Positions 17,130 through 28,634 of a stretch of DNA of 64,000 nt are shown here, one piece after another. The stretch comes from Parahaliea mediterranea. GTDB lineage: Bacteria; Pseudomonadota; Gammaproteobacteria; Pseudomonadales; Halieaceae. Made by a program: the position numbers and the translations under genes. The stretch's first letter is position 1, and each line of letters starts with the position of its first letter. The stretch lies in NCBI RefSeq assembly GCF_017255185.1, contig NZ_JAFKCZ010000003.1, forward strand, positions 62,001-126,000. The letters run 5' to 3'. The notes under the pieces are model-generated. The model was not told where the DNA came from. It was given only the letters and a program-made list of their open reading frames with translations, and did not search any database.

Positions 17130-18662
17130 GTGGCGGCGCCAGCGGCCACCCCTCGCGACGGGACTGCCCGCCTCACCTGGCTGATGCCCCTGCTGGCCCC
17201 GGTGGCCGGCGGTCTGGTCACCCTGTCCCTGGCGCCCTACAACCTGTGGCCGGCGGGAATCCTGTCCTGCGCCCTGTACTGCGCGCTGCTGTGTACCTGC
17301 ACCCCGCAACAGGCCCTGTGGCGGGGCTGGCTCTACGGCCTGGGGATGTTCGGCAGCGGGGTGTCCTGGGTCTATGTCAGCATCCACGTTTACGGCTACG
17401 CCCCGATACCGCTGGCGGTGCTGCTCACGGTGCTGTTCTGCGCCGGGCTCGCGCTGTTGCAGGCCCTGTTCGCCTGGAGCTACGTGCGCTGGGTGCGGCC
17501 CCTGCCCGGCGGCATGCTGCTGGGCTTCCCGGTGCTGTGGGTGTTATTCGAGTGGCTGCGCAGCTGGCTGCTCACCGGTTTCCCCTGGCTCTACCTGGGC
17601 TACGCCCACCTCGACACCTGGATCGCCGGCTGGGCGCCGATCCTCGGCGTCTACGGCCTGTCCTTTATCAGCGCCATCTCCGGCAGCTGCCTGTTCCTGG
17701 CCTGGCGCAGCCGGCAGCCGGCCACCGCGGTGACCTATACGGTGATCCTCGCCACCCTGTGGGCCGGCGGCGCCGTGCTGCGCCCCATCGAGTGGGTGGC
17801 CCCGGCCAGCCGCGAGCCGTTGACGGTATCGCTCTACCAGCCCAATATCCCGCTGGAGAAGAAGTGGGACCGCGCCTGGCTACCGCATATTCTCGCCCAG
17901 TACGAGGACGCCTCCCAGGCGCTGTACCAGTACGACATCGTGCTGTGGCCCGAGTCCGCGGTACCGCGCTACTTCCAGGACATGCAGCGCTGGTTCACGC
18001 CCCTGGCGGAGCGCGCCAGCGACCGGGAATCCACCCTGATCACCGGCATCCCCTACCGCGGCGACAGCGGTGGCGAGTACTTCAACAGCATCACCGCCCT
18101 GGGCCAGGGCAGCGGGGTCTACCACAAGCAGCGCCTGGTACCCTTTGGCGAATACGTGCCGCTGGAGGACTGGCTGCGGGGCCTGATCGCCTTCTTCGAT
18201 CTGCCCATGTCGCATTTCAGCCCCGGCCCCGCCGACCAGGGGCCGCTGCGCGCCGGCGCCTACCGCGTGGCCCCCTACATCTGCTACGAAGTGGTTTACC
18301 CCAACCTGGTCGCCGGCGCCGCCCGCGACGCCGACCTGCTGGTCACCATCAGCAACGACAGCTGGTTCGGCGACTCCATCGGCCCGCTACAGCACCTGCA
18401 GATGGCCCGCATGCGGGCCCTGGAAAACGGCCGCTACATGCTGCGCGGCACCAACAACGGCGTCTCCGCCATCATCGACCAGCGCGGCCGCATCCTCGCG
18501 CGCAGTGAGCAATTCGTCGAGACCACCCTCAACGGCGAGGCCCAGGTCATGCTCGGGCACACGCCTTTCGGCAGCTTCGGGGTGACGCCCATGATCGCGG
18601 GTTGCTTCCTGGCCCTGCTGGTGATGGGCTTGATGCACCGGGCGCTGTGGCGGGAGGACTGA
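17130..18662 (+). CDS. lnt: Apolipoprotein N-acyltransferase Lnt
   Basis: The last step of lipoprotein maturation in the inner membrane: N-acylates the +1 Cys. 510 residues with about six N-terminal membrane helices, then a nitrilase-type domain with the Glu-Lys-Cys triad visible in LWPESAVPRYF, KQRLVPFGEYVPLE and YICYEVVYP. It starts at GTG 17130, 4 bp after corC. It converges on soxR with an 18-bp gap and no obvious terminator. Confidence 0.94.
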   Translation: MAAPAATPRDGTARLTWLMPLLAPVAGGLVTLSLAPYNLWPAGILSCALYCALLCTCTPQQALWRGWLYGLGMFGSGVSWVYVSIHVYGYAPIPLAVLLTVLFCAGLALLQALFAWSYVRWVRPLPGGMLLGFPVLWVLFEWLRSWLLTGFPWLYLGYAHLDTWIAGWAPILGVYGLSFISAISGSCLFLAWRSRQPATAVTYTVILATLWAGGAVLRPIEWVAPASREPLTVSLYQPNIPLEKKWDRAWLPHILAQYEDASQALYQYDIVLWPESAVPRYFQDMQRWFTPLAERASDRESTLITGIPYRGDSGGEYFNSITALGQGSGVYHKQRLVPFGEYVPLEDWLRGLIAFFDLPMSHFSPGPADQGPLRAGAYRVAPYICYEVVYPNLVAGAARDADLLVTISNDSWFGDSIGPLQHLQMARMRALENGRYMLRGTNNGVSAIIDQRGRILARSEQFVETTLNGEAQVMLGHTPFGSFGVTPMIAGCFLALLVMGLMHRALWRED

Positions 18663-18680
18663 GGCCACAGCATTGGCGAC

Positions 18681-19124
18681 TCAGTCGTCGCGCTCCAACA
18701 TCACCGGCCCGGTGTGCTGCTCGCCCAGCACGTCATCCGGGTTGTACAGCGGGCAGTTGTCCATGGACAGGCAGCCGCAACCAATACACCCCGTCAGCGA
18801 GTCCCGCAGCTTTTCCAGCTTGCGGATCCGCGCGCTGAGCGCCTGGTGCCAGCTCTCCGACAGCGCCTGCCAGTGTGTCCGATTCGGCGCCTTGTGGCGG
18901 GGCAGTGAGGCAAAGGCGCTCTCGATCTCGGCCAGGCTGACCCCCAGTTGCTGCGCGGCCTTGATCACCGAGACGCGCCGGATCACATCCTTGCCATAGC
19001 GCCGCTGGTTGCCCGCACTGCGGCTGCTGAAGATCAGCCCCTTGCGCTCGTAGAAATGCAGCGCGGACACCGCGACCCCACAGCGCCTGGCCACCTGCCC
19101 GACGCTCAGCTCCTGTTTTTCCAC
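18681..19124 (-). CDS. soxR: Redox-sensing MerR-family activator SoxR
   Basis: 147 residues: N-terminal winged helix with the HFYERKGLI turn, dimerisation helix, then the [2Fe-2S] motif CIGCGCLSMDNC with cysteines at 113, 116, 118 and 124 (same spacing as E. coli SoxR). It senses redox-cycling compounds. There is no soxS in view; like most non-enteric SoxR proteins it probably acts directly. A SoxR-type operator lies in the divergent gap. Confidence 0.94.
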   Translation of the reverse strand: MEKQELSVGQVARRCGVAVSALHFYERKGLIFSSRSAGNQRRYGKDVIRRVSVIKAAQQLGVSLAEIESAFASLPRHKAPNRTHWQALSESWHQALSARIRKLEKLRDSLTGCIGCGCLSMDNCPLYNPDDVLGEQHTGPVMLERDD

Positions 19125-19142
19125 TGCTCCTCCAAAAAAACG

Positions 19143-19174
19143 CTTTACCTAAACATAACTTTAGGTTTTAGCAT
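19143..19174 (+). promoter_or_regulatory. SoxR operator/promoter with 19-bp spacer
   Basis: ACCTAAACATAACTTTAGGT (19147-19166) is a 20-bp palindrome (7-bp arms) lying between TTTACC (-35, 19144-19149) and TAGCAT (-10, 19169-19174). These are separated by 19 bp, the overlong spacing typical of MerR/SoxR-activated promoters. The arrangement closely parallels the enterobacterial soxS promoter. Transcription would run into the 38-codon ORF and the VOC gene. Confidence 0.85.
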
Positions 19175-19215
19175 GGCTTCACGGTTGTCACAAGAAGCAC
19201 TTAAAGGAGCGCATC

Positions 19216-19332
19216 ATGAAACAAGCACCCCGCATGCCCGCCCCCAAGCGGGCCGATCATACCCGAGACCACAAACGCCACTGGCAACGGCAGTTCCGTC
19301 GCTTGCTCAGCCAGACCATGTACTTCAAATAG
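19216..19332 (+). CDS. 38-residue basic small protein, SoxR-controlled
   Basis: An ORF of 38 codons (MKQAPRMPAPKRADH... ending LLSQTMYFK) with an excellent ribosome site AAAGGAG 6 bp before ATG 19216. It is rich in Arg, Lys, His and Gln, with no membrane segment and no family I know. Its stop codon TAG overlaps the AGGAG ribosome site of the VOC gene (19331-19335), which points to a real, translationally linked gene directly under the SoxR promoter. It could also act as a leader peptide. Confidence 0.6.
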   Translation: MKQAPRMPAPKRADHTRDHKRHWQRQFRRLLSQTMYFK

Positions 19333-19343
19333 GAGATTGCCCC

Positions 19344-19766
19344 ATGTTGAGAATCGAGCACCTGAACCTGGTCGTGCGGGACATCCCCCGCAGCCTGGCT
19401 TTCTACCGCGCCGCCCTGCCCCACTGGCGGGTGCGCGGGGAGGGCGAACAGAACTGGTACGGCACGCCCCGGCGCTGGCTGCACTTCGGCGACGACTACA
19501 GCTACCTGACCCTGAACGACAACGGCCACGGCGAGAACCGCGACCTGCGGGACAATACCCTGGGGCTGGCCCACTTCGCCTTCGAGGTCGGCAACCTGGA
19601 TGCCGCGGTCGCGCGGCTGGCAGAGGCTGGCTTCGACATCGCCAAACCCGGGAACGACGAACCCTTTCGCCGGAACGTCTATTTCGTCGACCCGGACGGC
19701 TTTGAGGTGGAGCTTGTCGAGTATCTCAGCGACAGCCCGGCGGAGCGCAACCTGTACCGGGATTGA
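19344..19766 (+). CDS. VOC-superfamily (glyoxalase-like) protein
   Basis: A 140-residue single-domain VOC protein: MLRIEHLNLVVRDIPRSLAFYRAALPHW start, LAHFAFEVGNLDAAVARLAEAGF middle and NVYFVDPDGFEVELVEYLSDSPAERN end. Metal ligands are likely His in the first strand, His in LAHF and Glu near the C-terminus. Its start follows AGGAG by 8 bp. Placement behind a SoxR promoter suggests detoxification of, or resistance to, a redox-active or electrophilic compound. The substrate is unknown. Confidence 0.82.
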   Translation: MLRIEHLNLVVRDIPRSLAFYRAALPHWRVRGEGEQNWYGTPRRWLHFGDDYSYLTLNDNGHGENRDLRDNTLGLAHFAFEVGNLDAAVARLAEAGFDIAKPGNDEPFRRNVYFVDPDGFEVELVEYLSDSPAERNLYRD

Positions 19767-19814
19767 GGGGGAGGGGACGCACCGGCCGGCCAGCGTCGCA
19801 GCTACCGGCAATAG

Positions 19815-22544
<2,730 letters not shown>

Positions 22545-22569
22545 CACCGGTTAAATGACGGAGAATCCG

Positions 22570-23103
22570 ATGCCACAACGCCTGACTCGCCTCGCCCTGC
22601 TACTGGGCCTGACCTGCCTGCTGGCCGCCTGCGGCTTTCAACTGCGCGGCAACAGTGGCGCCACGGCCCTGCCGGAGGCCTGGAAGGTCATGTACCTGGA
22701 CACCGGCAACCCCAACAGCGAGTTCAGCCGCGAGCTGAAAGCGCGCTTCTCCGCCAATGGCATCACCTGGGCGGAGGAGCCCGCGGACGCGGCTTTCATC
22801 CTGGACCTGGGGCCGGAACGCTTCAGCCAGCGCAACCTGTCCCTGAACCGCGAGGCGCGGGCGGCCGAATTCGAGCTGACCATGGCCTCGCGCTTTGCGG
22901 TGCGCAAGCCCGGCACCAGCGCCCCGGTCATCAAGCCCGCCGAGGCCACGGTGATCAAACAGATGGAAAACGACCCCCGCAACGTGGTGGGCAAGGCCGA
23001 GGAAATCCGCATCATCAAGGGCGAGATGCGCGTCGAACTGGCGCAGCAGATACTGCGCCGTATCGGCTTCTTCGCCGCCAACGCCTCGGCCTCCGCCAAC
23101 TAG
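22570..23103 (+). CDS. lptE: LPS-assembly lipoprotein LptE
   Basis: An outer-membrane lipoprotein that plugs LptD. 177 residues with a lipoprotein signal ending LLAAC (lipobox LAAC) and the typical GFQLRGNSG start of the mature part. ATG 22570 is preferred over ATG 22555 because GGAG sits 6 bp upstream of it. Mature Cys is at about residue 21. It lies between leuS and holA. Confidence 0.92.
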   Translation: MPQRLTRLALLLGLTCLLAACGFQLRGNSGATALPEAWKVMYLDTGNPNSEFSRELKARFSANGITWAEEPADAAFILDLGPERFSQRNLSLNREARAAEFELTMASRFAVRKPGTSAPVIKPAEATVIKQMENDPRNVVGKAEEIRIIKGEMRVELAQQILRRIGFFAANASASAN

Positions 23104-23114
23104 GGCCTGTAGGC

Positions 23115-24128
23115 ATGCGGCTGTATCCGGAAAAGCTCGCCGCCCACCTCAAGCAACAATGCCTGCCAGTCTACCTGGTCACCGGCGACGAAACCCTGCT
23201 GGTACAGGAGTGTTGCGACCAGGTGCGGGCCGCGGCCAGGGCCGCGGGTTGCAGCGACCGCGAGGTCTTCGAGGTCGACAACCCCAAAACCTTCGACTGG
23301 CAGGCGCTGCTCAACAGCGCCGCCGACATGTCCCTGTTCGGCGACCGCAAGCTGATCGAGCTGCGCATTCCCTCCGGCAAGCCCGGCGCCGAGGGCGGCA
23401 AGGCCATTGCCGAATACCTCCAGCGCAGCAGTGGCGACGATGTGCTGCTGGTGATCAGCGGCAAGATCGACCGGCAGTCCCAGAACAGCAAGTGGTTCAA
23501 GTCCCTGGACAAGGCCGGCGCCTACGTCCAGCTGTGGGAGATCAAACCCGAGGAACTGCCGCGCTGGCTGCACCAACGCCTGGCGGCCGCCGGACTCAGG
23601 GTCGATGACGACGCCCTGGAATTGCTGGCGGAACGGGTGGAGGGCAACCTGTTGGCCGCGGTGCAGGAAGTGGAAAAGCTCAAACTCCTGGCTCCGGGGG
23701 ACCATGTGAGCGCCGAAACAGTGACCAGCGCGGTGCTGGACAACGCGCGCTTCAACCTGTTTGCCATGGCCGACGCCGCCCTCAAGGGCGACGCCGCCGG
23801 CGGCTTGCGCATGCTCCACGGACTGCGCGGCGAGGGCACCGAACCCAGCGTGGCGCTGTGGGCCCTGGCGCGCGAAATCCGCGGCCTGTACCTGATACAG
23901 GTGGACTGCGACCGCGGCCAGGCACCGCAGCAGGCCATGCAGGCGCACCGGGTGTGGAAAAACCGGGTGCCGCTGGTGCAGGCCGCCCTGCGGCGCCACT
24001 CCCAGGCATCACTGGGCGAACTGCTGCAACTGGCGGCGGAAGTGGACGGCAGCATCAAGGGCTACGCCAGCGGCAAGCCCTGGGACCATCTCGACCGCCT
24101 GCTAACCACCCTGGCGGGGAGCGCATAA
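23115..24128 (+). CDS. holA: DNA polymerase III subunit delta HolA
   Basis: The clamp-loader wrench subunit. 337 residues: MRLYPEKLAAHLKQQCLPVYLVTGDETLLVQE start, KRKxI-type FGDRKLIELRIP block, and C-terminal helical collar. Usual length, usual place behind lptE. nadD, often next, is absent. Confidence 0.93.
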   Translation: MRLYPEKLAAHLKQQCLPVYLVTGDETLLVQECCDQVRAAARAAGCSDREVFEVDNPKTFDWQALLNSAADMSLFGDRKLIELRIPSGKPGAEGGKAIAEYLQRSSGDDVLLVISGKIDRQSQNSKWFKSLDKAGAYVQLWEIKPEELPRWLHQRLAAAGLRVDDDALELLAERVEGNLLAAVQEVEKLKLLAPGDHVSAETVTSAVLDNARFNLFAMADAALKGDAAGGLRMLHGLRGEGTEPSVALWALAREIRGLYLIQVDCDRGQAPQQAMQAHRVWKNRVPLVQAALRRHSQASLGELLQLAAEVDGSIKGYASGKPWDHLDRLLTTLAGSA

Positions 24129-24335
24129 ACCGCGGCGCGGCCCTGCCCGCGCCCGCTGTTGCCCCCGCTTAGCGCCTTCGCGGCCAGCCCCCTCCGCAAA
24201 ACCCCGACGCACCCAGCCCCGGACGCCGCCCCGGCACGCCACCCCCGCCCCCTGCCGGCGCCACCGCCGTCAACCTGTCGTGATTCTGCGCGGGTCCGGG
24301 AATTTTGGGCTTGCATTCCTCCACGCCAGCATCTA

Positions 24336-24373
24336 CTGTTCATACATACAGTATTTACTGTGTGCTTATACAG
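24336..24373. promoter_or_regulatory. Two tandem LexA (SOS) boxes
   Basis: CTGTTCATACATACAG (24336-24351) and CTGTGTGCTTATACAG (24358-24373) both fit the gammaproteobacterial LexA consensus CTGT-N8-ACAG perfectly. Their centres are 22 bp apart, about two helical turns. They lie 92 bp before the ATG of the ImuA/SulA-like gene in a 336-bp gap after holA; the first ~200 bp of the gap is GC-rich with nothing recognisable. Confidence 0.9.
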
Positions 24374-24464
24374 TATCGCGGACAGGTCATCGCACAACCG
24401 GCAGCCGCGCAATCAGCCGCCACCCAACAAACAGCGGCATAAACAGGCAAACGGAGATACCTAC

Positions 24465-25232
24465 ATGAACCCGGTCAACAGCGCCTTTGGGCATGCCGCT
24501 CTCCGCCAGGGGAGCTTTCACGCCAACCCCTTCCCCGTTCCCGGCGCCAGGCGCCAGCGCGAACGCCACTACCTGCCGGCGGGCCTCGCCACGGGCTTCC
24601 GGGCCCTCGACACGGTCTTGGGCCACGGCGGCTGGCCCCCCGGCGGCTGTATCGAAGTGCTGAGTGACAGCTGCGGCCTGGGCCCCCTGGGCCTGTTCCT
24701 CCCAGCCATGGCAGCGCTCAGCGCCCGGGATCGCTGGCAGGCCTTTATCGCGCCCCCCCACACCCCCTACCGCGCGCTGCTGGAAGCCCGGGGCATCGAC
24801 ACCGGCCGGGTGTTACAGGTGCACCCCCGCAACCGGGAAGCCCAGCTGTGGAGTACCGAGCAGGCCCTGCGCAAGGGCACCTGCAGTATCGTGTTCAGCT
24901 GGCTGGGAGCGGGCAACTACCACTACCGCGAATTGCGCCGGCTACAGGCGGCCGCCGTCGAGGGCAATTGCCTGGCGGTGCTGTTCCGGGCCAATGCCGC
25001 GGCAGGGGCGATCACGCCCTCCGATCTGCGGCTGAAAATGCGGGCGTACCGCACCCTGCACATCCTGCAACAGCGCGAGGGCAGCCAGGGCCTGGATGTC
25101 TATCTGTCACCGGCAGAGGACAACCCGCAACATCCCCAATTGTGGGAGCTGCCCACCAACGAACAGGCTGGGCTCTCTGGCGCGCCCCAGGCCAGCGCGG
25201 TGCGAACCCGCCCGGTGGCGGGCACCGCCTGA
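24465..25232 (+). CDS. SOS-inducible ImuA/SulA-like RecA-fold protein
   Basis: A 255-residue protein. The core LPAGLATGFRALDTVLGHGGWPPGGCIEVL is the ImuA/SulA-type degenerate RecA-like start; the P-loop is lost (SDSCGLGPLGLFLPAMAAL). It continues IAPPHTPYRALLEARGID, SIVFSWLGAGNYHYRELRRLQ and LRLKMRAYRTL. ImuA partners ImuB and DnaE2 in mutagenesis, while Pseudomonas-type SulA blocks FtsZ; both families share this fold. No imuB/dnaE2 follows here. ACGGAGA precedes ATG 24465. Two LexA boxes control it. Confidence 0.75.
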   Translation: MNPVNSAFGHAALRQGSFHANPFPVPGARRQRERHYLPAGLATGFRALDTVLGHGGWPPGGCIEVLSDSCGLGPLGLFLPAMAALSARDRWQAFIAPPHTPYRALLEARGIDTGRVLQVHPRNREAQLWSTEQALRKGTCSIVFSWLGAGNYHYRELRRLQAAAVEGNCLAVLFRANAAAGAITPSDLRLKMRAYRTLHILQQREGSQGLDVYLSPAEDNPQHPQLWELPTNEQAGLSGAPQASAVRTRPVAGTA

Positions 25233-25310
25233 GCACGCTCGCCGGCTTTTGACAGCGCCGGCGCGCGCACCGACAATGCCCCGGCGGCGACAGCAGGGCG
25301 AGGGCGTTGA

Positions 25311-25517
25311 ATGGACAAGTGGTTGAGCGATTGGGGGGTCACCCTGGGGGTCGGGGCGCTGATCCTGTTCATGATTTTTATCGTGTGGGACCTGGCCCGT
25401 AGCAGCAACGCCGGCCGCTTCGGCACGATCATTCTCTACATCGGCCTGGCGCTGGGTATTTTCGGCTTTTTGATCAAGGTCATCATTACCTACCTGCTGG
25501 AGCGGGCCGGGGTGTGA
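25311..25517 (+). CDS. DUF2788 small membrane protein
   Basis: 68 residues with two membrane helices (about 10-28 and 41-62) and the conserved IVWDLARSSNAGRFGTI loop typical of DUF2788. Usually described as a conserved inner-membrane protein of unknown role. It lies between the SOS gene and the LysM gene on the opposite strand. Confidence 0.8.
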   Translation: MDKWLSDWGVTLGVGALILFMIFIVWDLARSSNAGRFGTIILYIGLALGIFGFLIKVIITYLLERAGV

Positions 25518-25533
25518 GACCGGCCCGCGGTCG

Positions 25534-26058
25534 TTAAGCCGGCAGACGGGGGATACGCAGGCTCTGGCCCGGGTAAATCTTGTTGGGGTCGGTCAACAGG
25601 GGCTGGTTGGCCTCGAAAATCGCCATGTACTTGCCGGCACTACCGTAGTGCTGCTGGGCAATCCCGCTCAGGGTATCGCCGGGCTGTACGGTATAGAAGG
25701 TCGAGGCTCCGGCCTCCGCCGCCTCCCCACTCCCGCCCTCGGGGGCATCCACTTGCAGCTGGCAGTCCACCTGGCTGATACCGTGTTGGTTACCTGCACA
25801 CAACACCATTTTCTCCAGGGCCTCCTGGCTGGGAGCCGTGCCGGTCAAGGTGGCCAGGGCGCCGTTCACGGTCACCGTGACCTGTTCGCCCTCGATATCC
25901 AGCTGGGCGAGCATGCGGCCGATGTTTTCCTGCCGCAATTGGTTCACCCGCTCGGGGGAAATCTCGACCGGACGATTGATGTTCGCATCGTTGGTGCTGC
26001 CCAGTACTTTCTCGGTGAGTTTCTCACCGGCTTCTGCCACAAAATCGAATAAACCCAT
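25534..26058 (-). CDS. BON- and LysM-domain protein (YgaU/KbpA-like)
   Basis: 174 residues beginning MGLFDFVAEAGEKLTEKVLG, as in the E. coli potassium-binding protein Kbp (YgaU). The BON domain spans about 45-95 (VTVNGALATLTGTAPSQEALEKM) and the C-terminal LysM about 124-170 (YTVQPGDTLSGIAQQHYG...IYPGQSLRIP). No signal peptide, so cytoplasmic as for Kbp. An extra Ala/Glu-rich linker joins the domains. Divergent from the macrodomain gene. Confidence 0.88.
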   Translation of the reverse strand: MGLFDFVAEAGEKLTEKVLGSTNDANINRPVEISPERVNQLRQENIGRMLAQLDIEGEQVTVTVNGALATLTGTAPSQEALEKMVLCAGNQHGISQVDCQLQVDAPEGGSGEAAEAGASTFYTVQPGDTLSGIAQQHYGSAGKYMAIFEANQPLLTDPNKIYPGQSLRIPRLPA

Positions 26059-26177
26059 TGTTGTCTACACTCCTGTTCGGGAAACTATGGCCGCCATCGG
26101 GATGACAAGCCTCCTCCACTATAGACGAGGAATTGACGGCGGTGGTGTAAAATCAAATGCCGCGAGGAGACAATCCC

Positions 26178-26693
26178 ATGTCGAAGGTAAAATTGGCGCG
26201 GGGAGATATCACCCAAGCCCGGGCGGACGCCATCGTCAACGCCGCCAACCAGGCGATGCTCGGCGGCGGTGGCGTGGACGGCGCCATCCACCGCGCCGCG
26301 GGGCCCGCGCTGCTGGAAGCCTGCCGCGCGGTGCCGGCGGAAAACGGCGTGCGCTGCCCCACCGGCCAGGCGCGTATTACCCCCGCCGGCAAGCTGTCCG
26401 CCCGCCATGTTATTCACACCGTGGGGCCGCGCTACGGCATCGACCCCGAACCGGAAAAACTGCTGGCACGGGCCTACCACAGCACCTATCAACTGGCGCT
26501 GGAGCACCAGTGCCGCAGCCTCGCGGTACCGGCCATTTCCTGTGGCGTCTACGGCTATCCCCTGGACGAGGCGGCGCGCATAGCGCTGGGAGTCAGCCGC
26601 GAGCCGGCCTACACGGCCCTGGACATTCAATTCTACCTGTTTGGTGACGAGATTCACCGCATCTGGCATGCGGTGTTGGAAGAGCTGCTCTAG
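26178..26693 (+). CDS. Macrodomain O-acetyl-ADP-ribose deacetylase (YmdB-type)
   Basis: 171 residues, one macrodomain: VKLARGDITQARADAIVNAANQAMLGGGGVDGAIHRAAG holds the ADP-ribose-binding and catalytic Asn/Asp loop; HTVGPRYG and AISCGVYGYP follow. It removes ADP-ribose or acetyl groups from ADP-ribosylated species. GAGGAGA precedes ATG 26178. It stands alone, ending at a strong hairpin shared with the converging DUF885 gene. Confidence 0.9.
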   Translation: MSKVKLARGDITQARADAIVNAANQAMLGGGGVDGAIHRAAGPALLEACRAVPAENGVRCPTGQARITPAGKLSARHVIHTVGPRYGIDPEPEKLLARAYHSTYQLALEHQCRSLAVPAISCGVYGYPLDEAARIALGVSREPAYTALDIQFYLFGDEIHRIWHAVLEELL

Positions 26694-26739
26694 CGTGACG
26701 GCGCGGGGCCACAGGCCATGACGTGGATAGCCAGGTAGC

Positions 26740-26761
26740 GGCCGGCGCGGAAGCGCCGGCC
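26740..26761. terminator. Bidirectional hairpin between converging genes
   Basis: GGCCGGCGC-GGAA-GCGCCGGCC: a perfect 9-bp GC stem with a GNRA (GGAA) tetraloop, between the macrodomain stop (26693) and the DUF885 stop (26769). There is no T-run, so the mechanism is uncertain. Confidence 0.6.
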
Positions 26762-26768
26762 GGCGGGT

Positions 26769-28634
26769 TCAGGCCGGGCGGGTCCCGGCGATCAGTTCAT
26801 CGATCTTGGCTTCCAGCAACGACAGGGGCACGGGGCCGTCCTTGAGTACCTCGTCGTGGAAGGCGCGGATATCGAAGTCATCGCCCAGGGACTCGCGGGC
26901 CTTCTCGCGCAGTTCCATGATCTTCAGCTTGCCGATCAGATAAGCGGTCGCCTGCCCCGGCATCGCGATGTAGCGCTCGATGGCCTTGGTGGAGTCGCCC
27001 TTGGAATTGGGCGTGTTCTCCAGCAGGTAGTCGATGGCCTGCTCGCGGGTCCAGCGCTTGCTGTGGATACCGGTATCCACCACCAGGCGGCAGGCGCGCC
27101 ACAGCTCCATTGCCAGGCGGCCGAAGTCGGAATAGGGATCCTGGTAGAAACCCATGTCCTTGCCCAGCTCCTCGGTGTATAGCCCCCAGCCCTCGGTGTA
27201 GGCGGTGAAACTGGCGTACTTCTGGAACGCCGGGATGCCCTCCAACTCAGCGGCGATCGCGCGCTGCATGTGGTGGCCCGGCACGCCCTCGTGGTAGGCC
27301 AGCGCCTCCATCTGGTACTTGGGCATGTCCATCATGTTGTAGAGGTTGGCGTAGTAAATACCCGGGCGCGAACCGTCCGGCGGCGGACCGTTGTAGAAAG
27401 CCTTGCCCGCGGACTGCTCACGGAAGCGTTCCACCCGCTTCACCACCAGCTCCGCCTTGGGCAGGATGCCGAACTGTTCCGGCAGGCGCCCGCGCATCAC
27501 CTCGATGACGCGTCGCGCTTCCTCCAGGTAGGCGGCGCGCCCTTCATCGGTATTGGGGTAGTAGAACTGCGGATCATTGCGCATGAACTCGAAGAAGTCG
27601 ACCAGGGTGCCGTCGAACTCCACCTCCGCCATGATCGCTTCCATCGCCTTGTGGATGCGGGCGACCTCGCTCAGGCCGATATCGTGCACCTCGTCGGCGC
27701 TGAGATCGGTGGTGGTGAACCAGCGCAAACGTTCGGCGTAGAAGGCATCGCCACCGTCGAACTTCCACACGCCATCGTCACCGGAAGCCTTCGCGCCCTG
27801 CTCTTGCAGTGCCGCGATCAGCGCCTCGTAGGCGGGCTCGACCACGTCCACCAGCGCGGTGCGCGCCGCACCCAGCAGGCGCTCGCGCTCGGCCTCGCTG
27901 ATTTCCAGGGCCCCCACCTTGGCCTGGAAGTCGGCCCAGATGGAGGAGTCCTCGCCGGAATCATCGAAGGGTACGCCGCTGATAATGTTCCGGGAAGATT
28001 GCACCATCTGCGGGTACTGCCAGTCCGCCAGCAGCAGGTTCTTGTCCCCGCGAATGCGCAGTTGCTCGATCACCTCGTCGAACCAGGTAGCGACATTGTT
28101 CAGGCGGCCGATGTAGTCCTCGGCTTCCTTTACATTCGCTACGCTGTGAATATTGATCAGGTTGCTGGCCACCTGGGTATGGGGGCCGCGAAACTGGTGG
28201 ATCACGAACTTGTGGTGGCGGAACTCATCGCTGGCGATCTGGCGCTCCAGATCCAGCTTGTAGATGTCATAGGACAGCTGGTCCGCCTCGGACAGCGCCG
28301 CGCGGTCGAACTGGCTCATCTGTTGCAGCCGCGCCTCGAGAATGGTGCGTGTTTCCTGTTGGTGAGCCTCGGAATCCGAGTCCCACTGGTCGTTGTTGGT
28401 CTTGATACCGCGATAGCTGGCGGTATAGGGGGTCCGGGCCATGTCCACCGCGTAGTTTTCCTGCAGAAACGCGCGGAATGCCGCGGTAACCTCCGATGGT
28501 TGCGCAGTGGGCTCCGCGACGGCTGACGCCGCGGGGGCCTCCGCCGGGGGTGGACTGGCTTCCTGTTTGGAACAGGCGCTTGCCAGCAGGGTGGTCGCCC
28601 CCGCCAGAACCGCCATCTGTACGATTTTCTTCAA
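26769..28634 (-). CDS. DUF885 family lipoprotein (putative metallopeptidase-like)
   Basis: 621 residues with a lipoprotein signal MKKIVQMAVLAGATTLLASAC (lipobox SAC). The DUF885 core shows AYHEGVPGHHMQRAIA, an HExxxxHH-type zinc motif, plus RPGIYYANLYNMMDM and AYTEGWGLYTEELG. Members are thought to be gluzincin-like peptidases at the cell surface. It starts with TTG 28634, with GAGGTA 6 bp upstream. Monocistronic. Confidence 0.87.
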   Translation of the reverse strand: MKKIVQMAVLAGATTLLASACSKQEASPPPAEAPAASAVAEPTAQPSEVTAAFRAFLQENYAVDMARTPYTASYRGIKTNNDQWDSDSEAHQQETRTILEARLQQMSQFDRAALSEADQLSYDIYKLDLERQIASDEFRHHKFVIHQFRGPHTQVASNLINIHSVANVKEAEDYIGRLNNVATWFDEVIEQLRIRGDKNLLLADWQYPQMVQSSRNIISGVPFDDSGEDSSIWADFQAKVGALEISEAERERLLGAARTALVDVVEPAYEALIAALQEQGAKASGDDGVWKFDGGDAFYAERLRWFTTTDLSADEVHDIGLSEVARIHKAMEAIMAEVEFDGTLVDFFEFMRNDPQFYYPNTDEGRAAYLEEARRVIEVMRGRLPEQFGILPKAELVVKRVERFREQSAGKAFYNGPPPDGSRPGIYYANLYNMMDMPKYQMEALAYHEGVPGHHMQRAIAAELEGIPAFQKYASFTAYTEGWGLYTEELGKDMGFYQDPYSDFGRLAMELWRACRLVVDTGIHSKRWTREQAIDYLLENTPNSKGDSTKAIERYIAMPGQATAYLIGKLKIMELREKARESLGDDFDIRAFHDEVLKDGPVPLSLLEAKIDELIAGTRPA

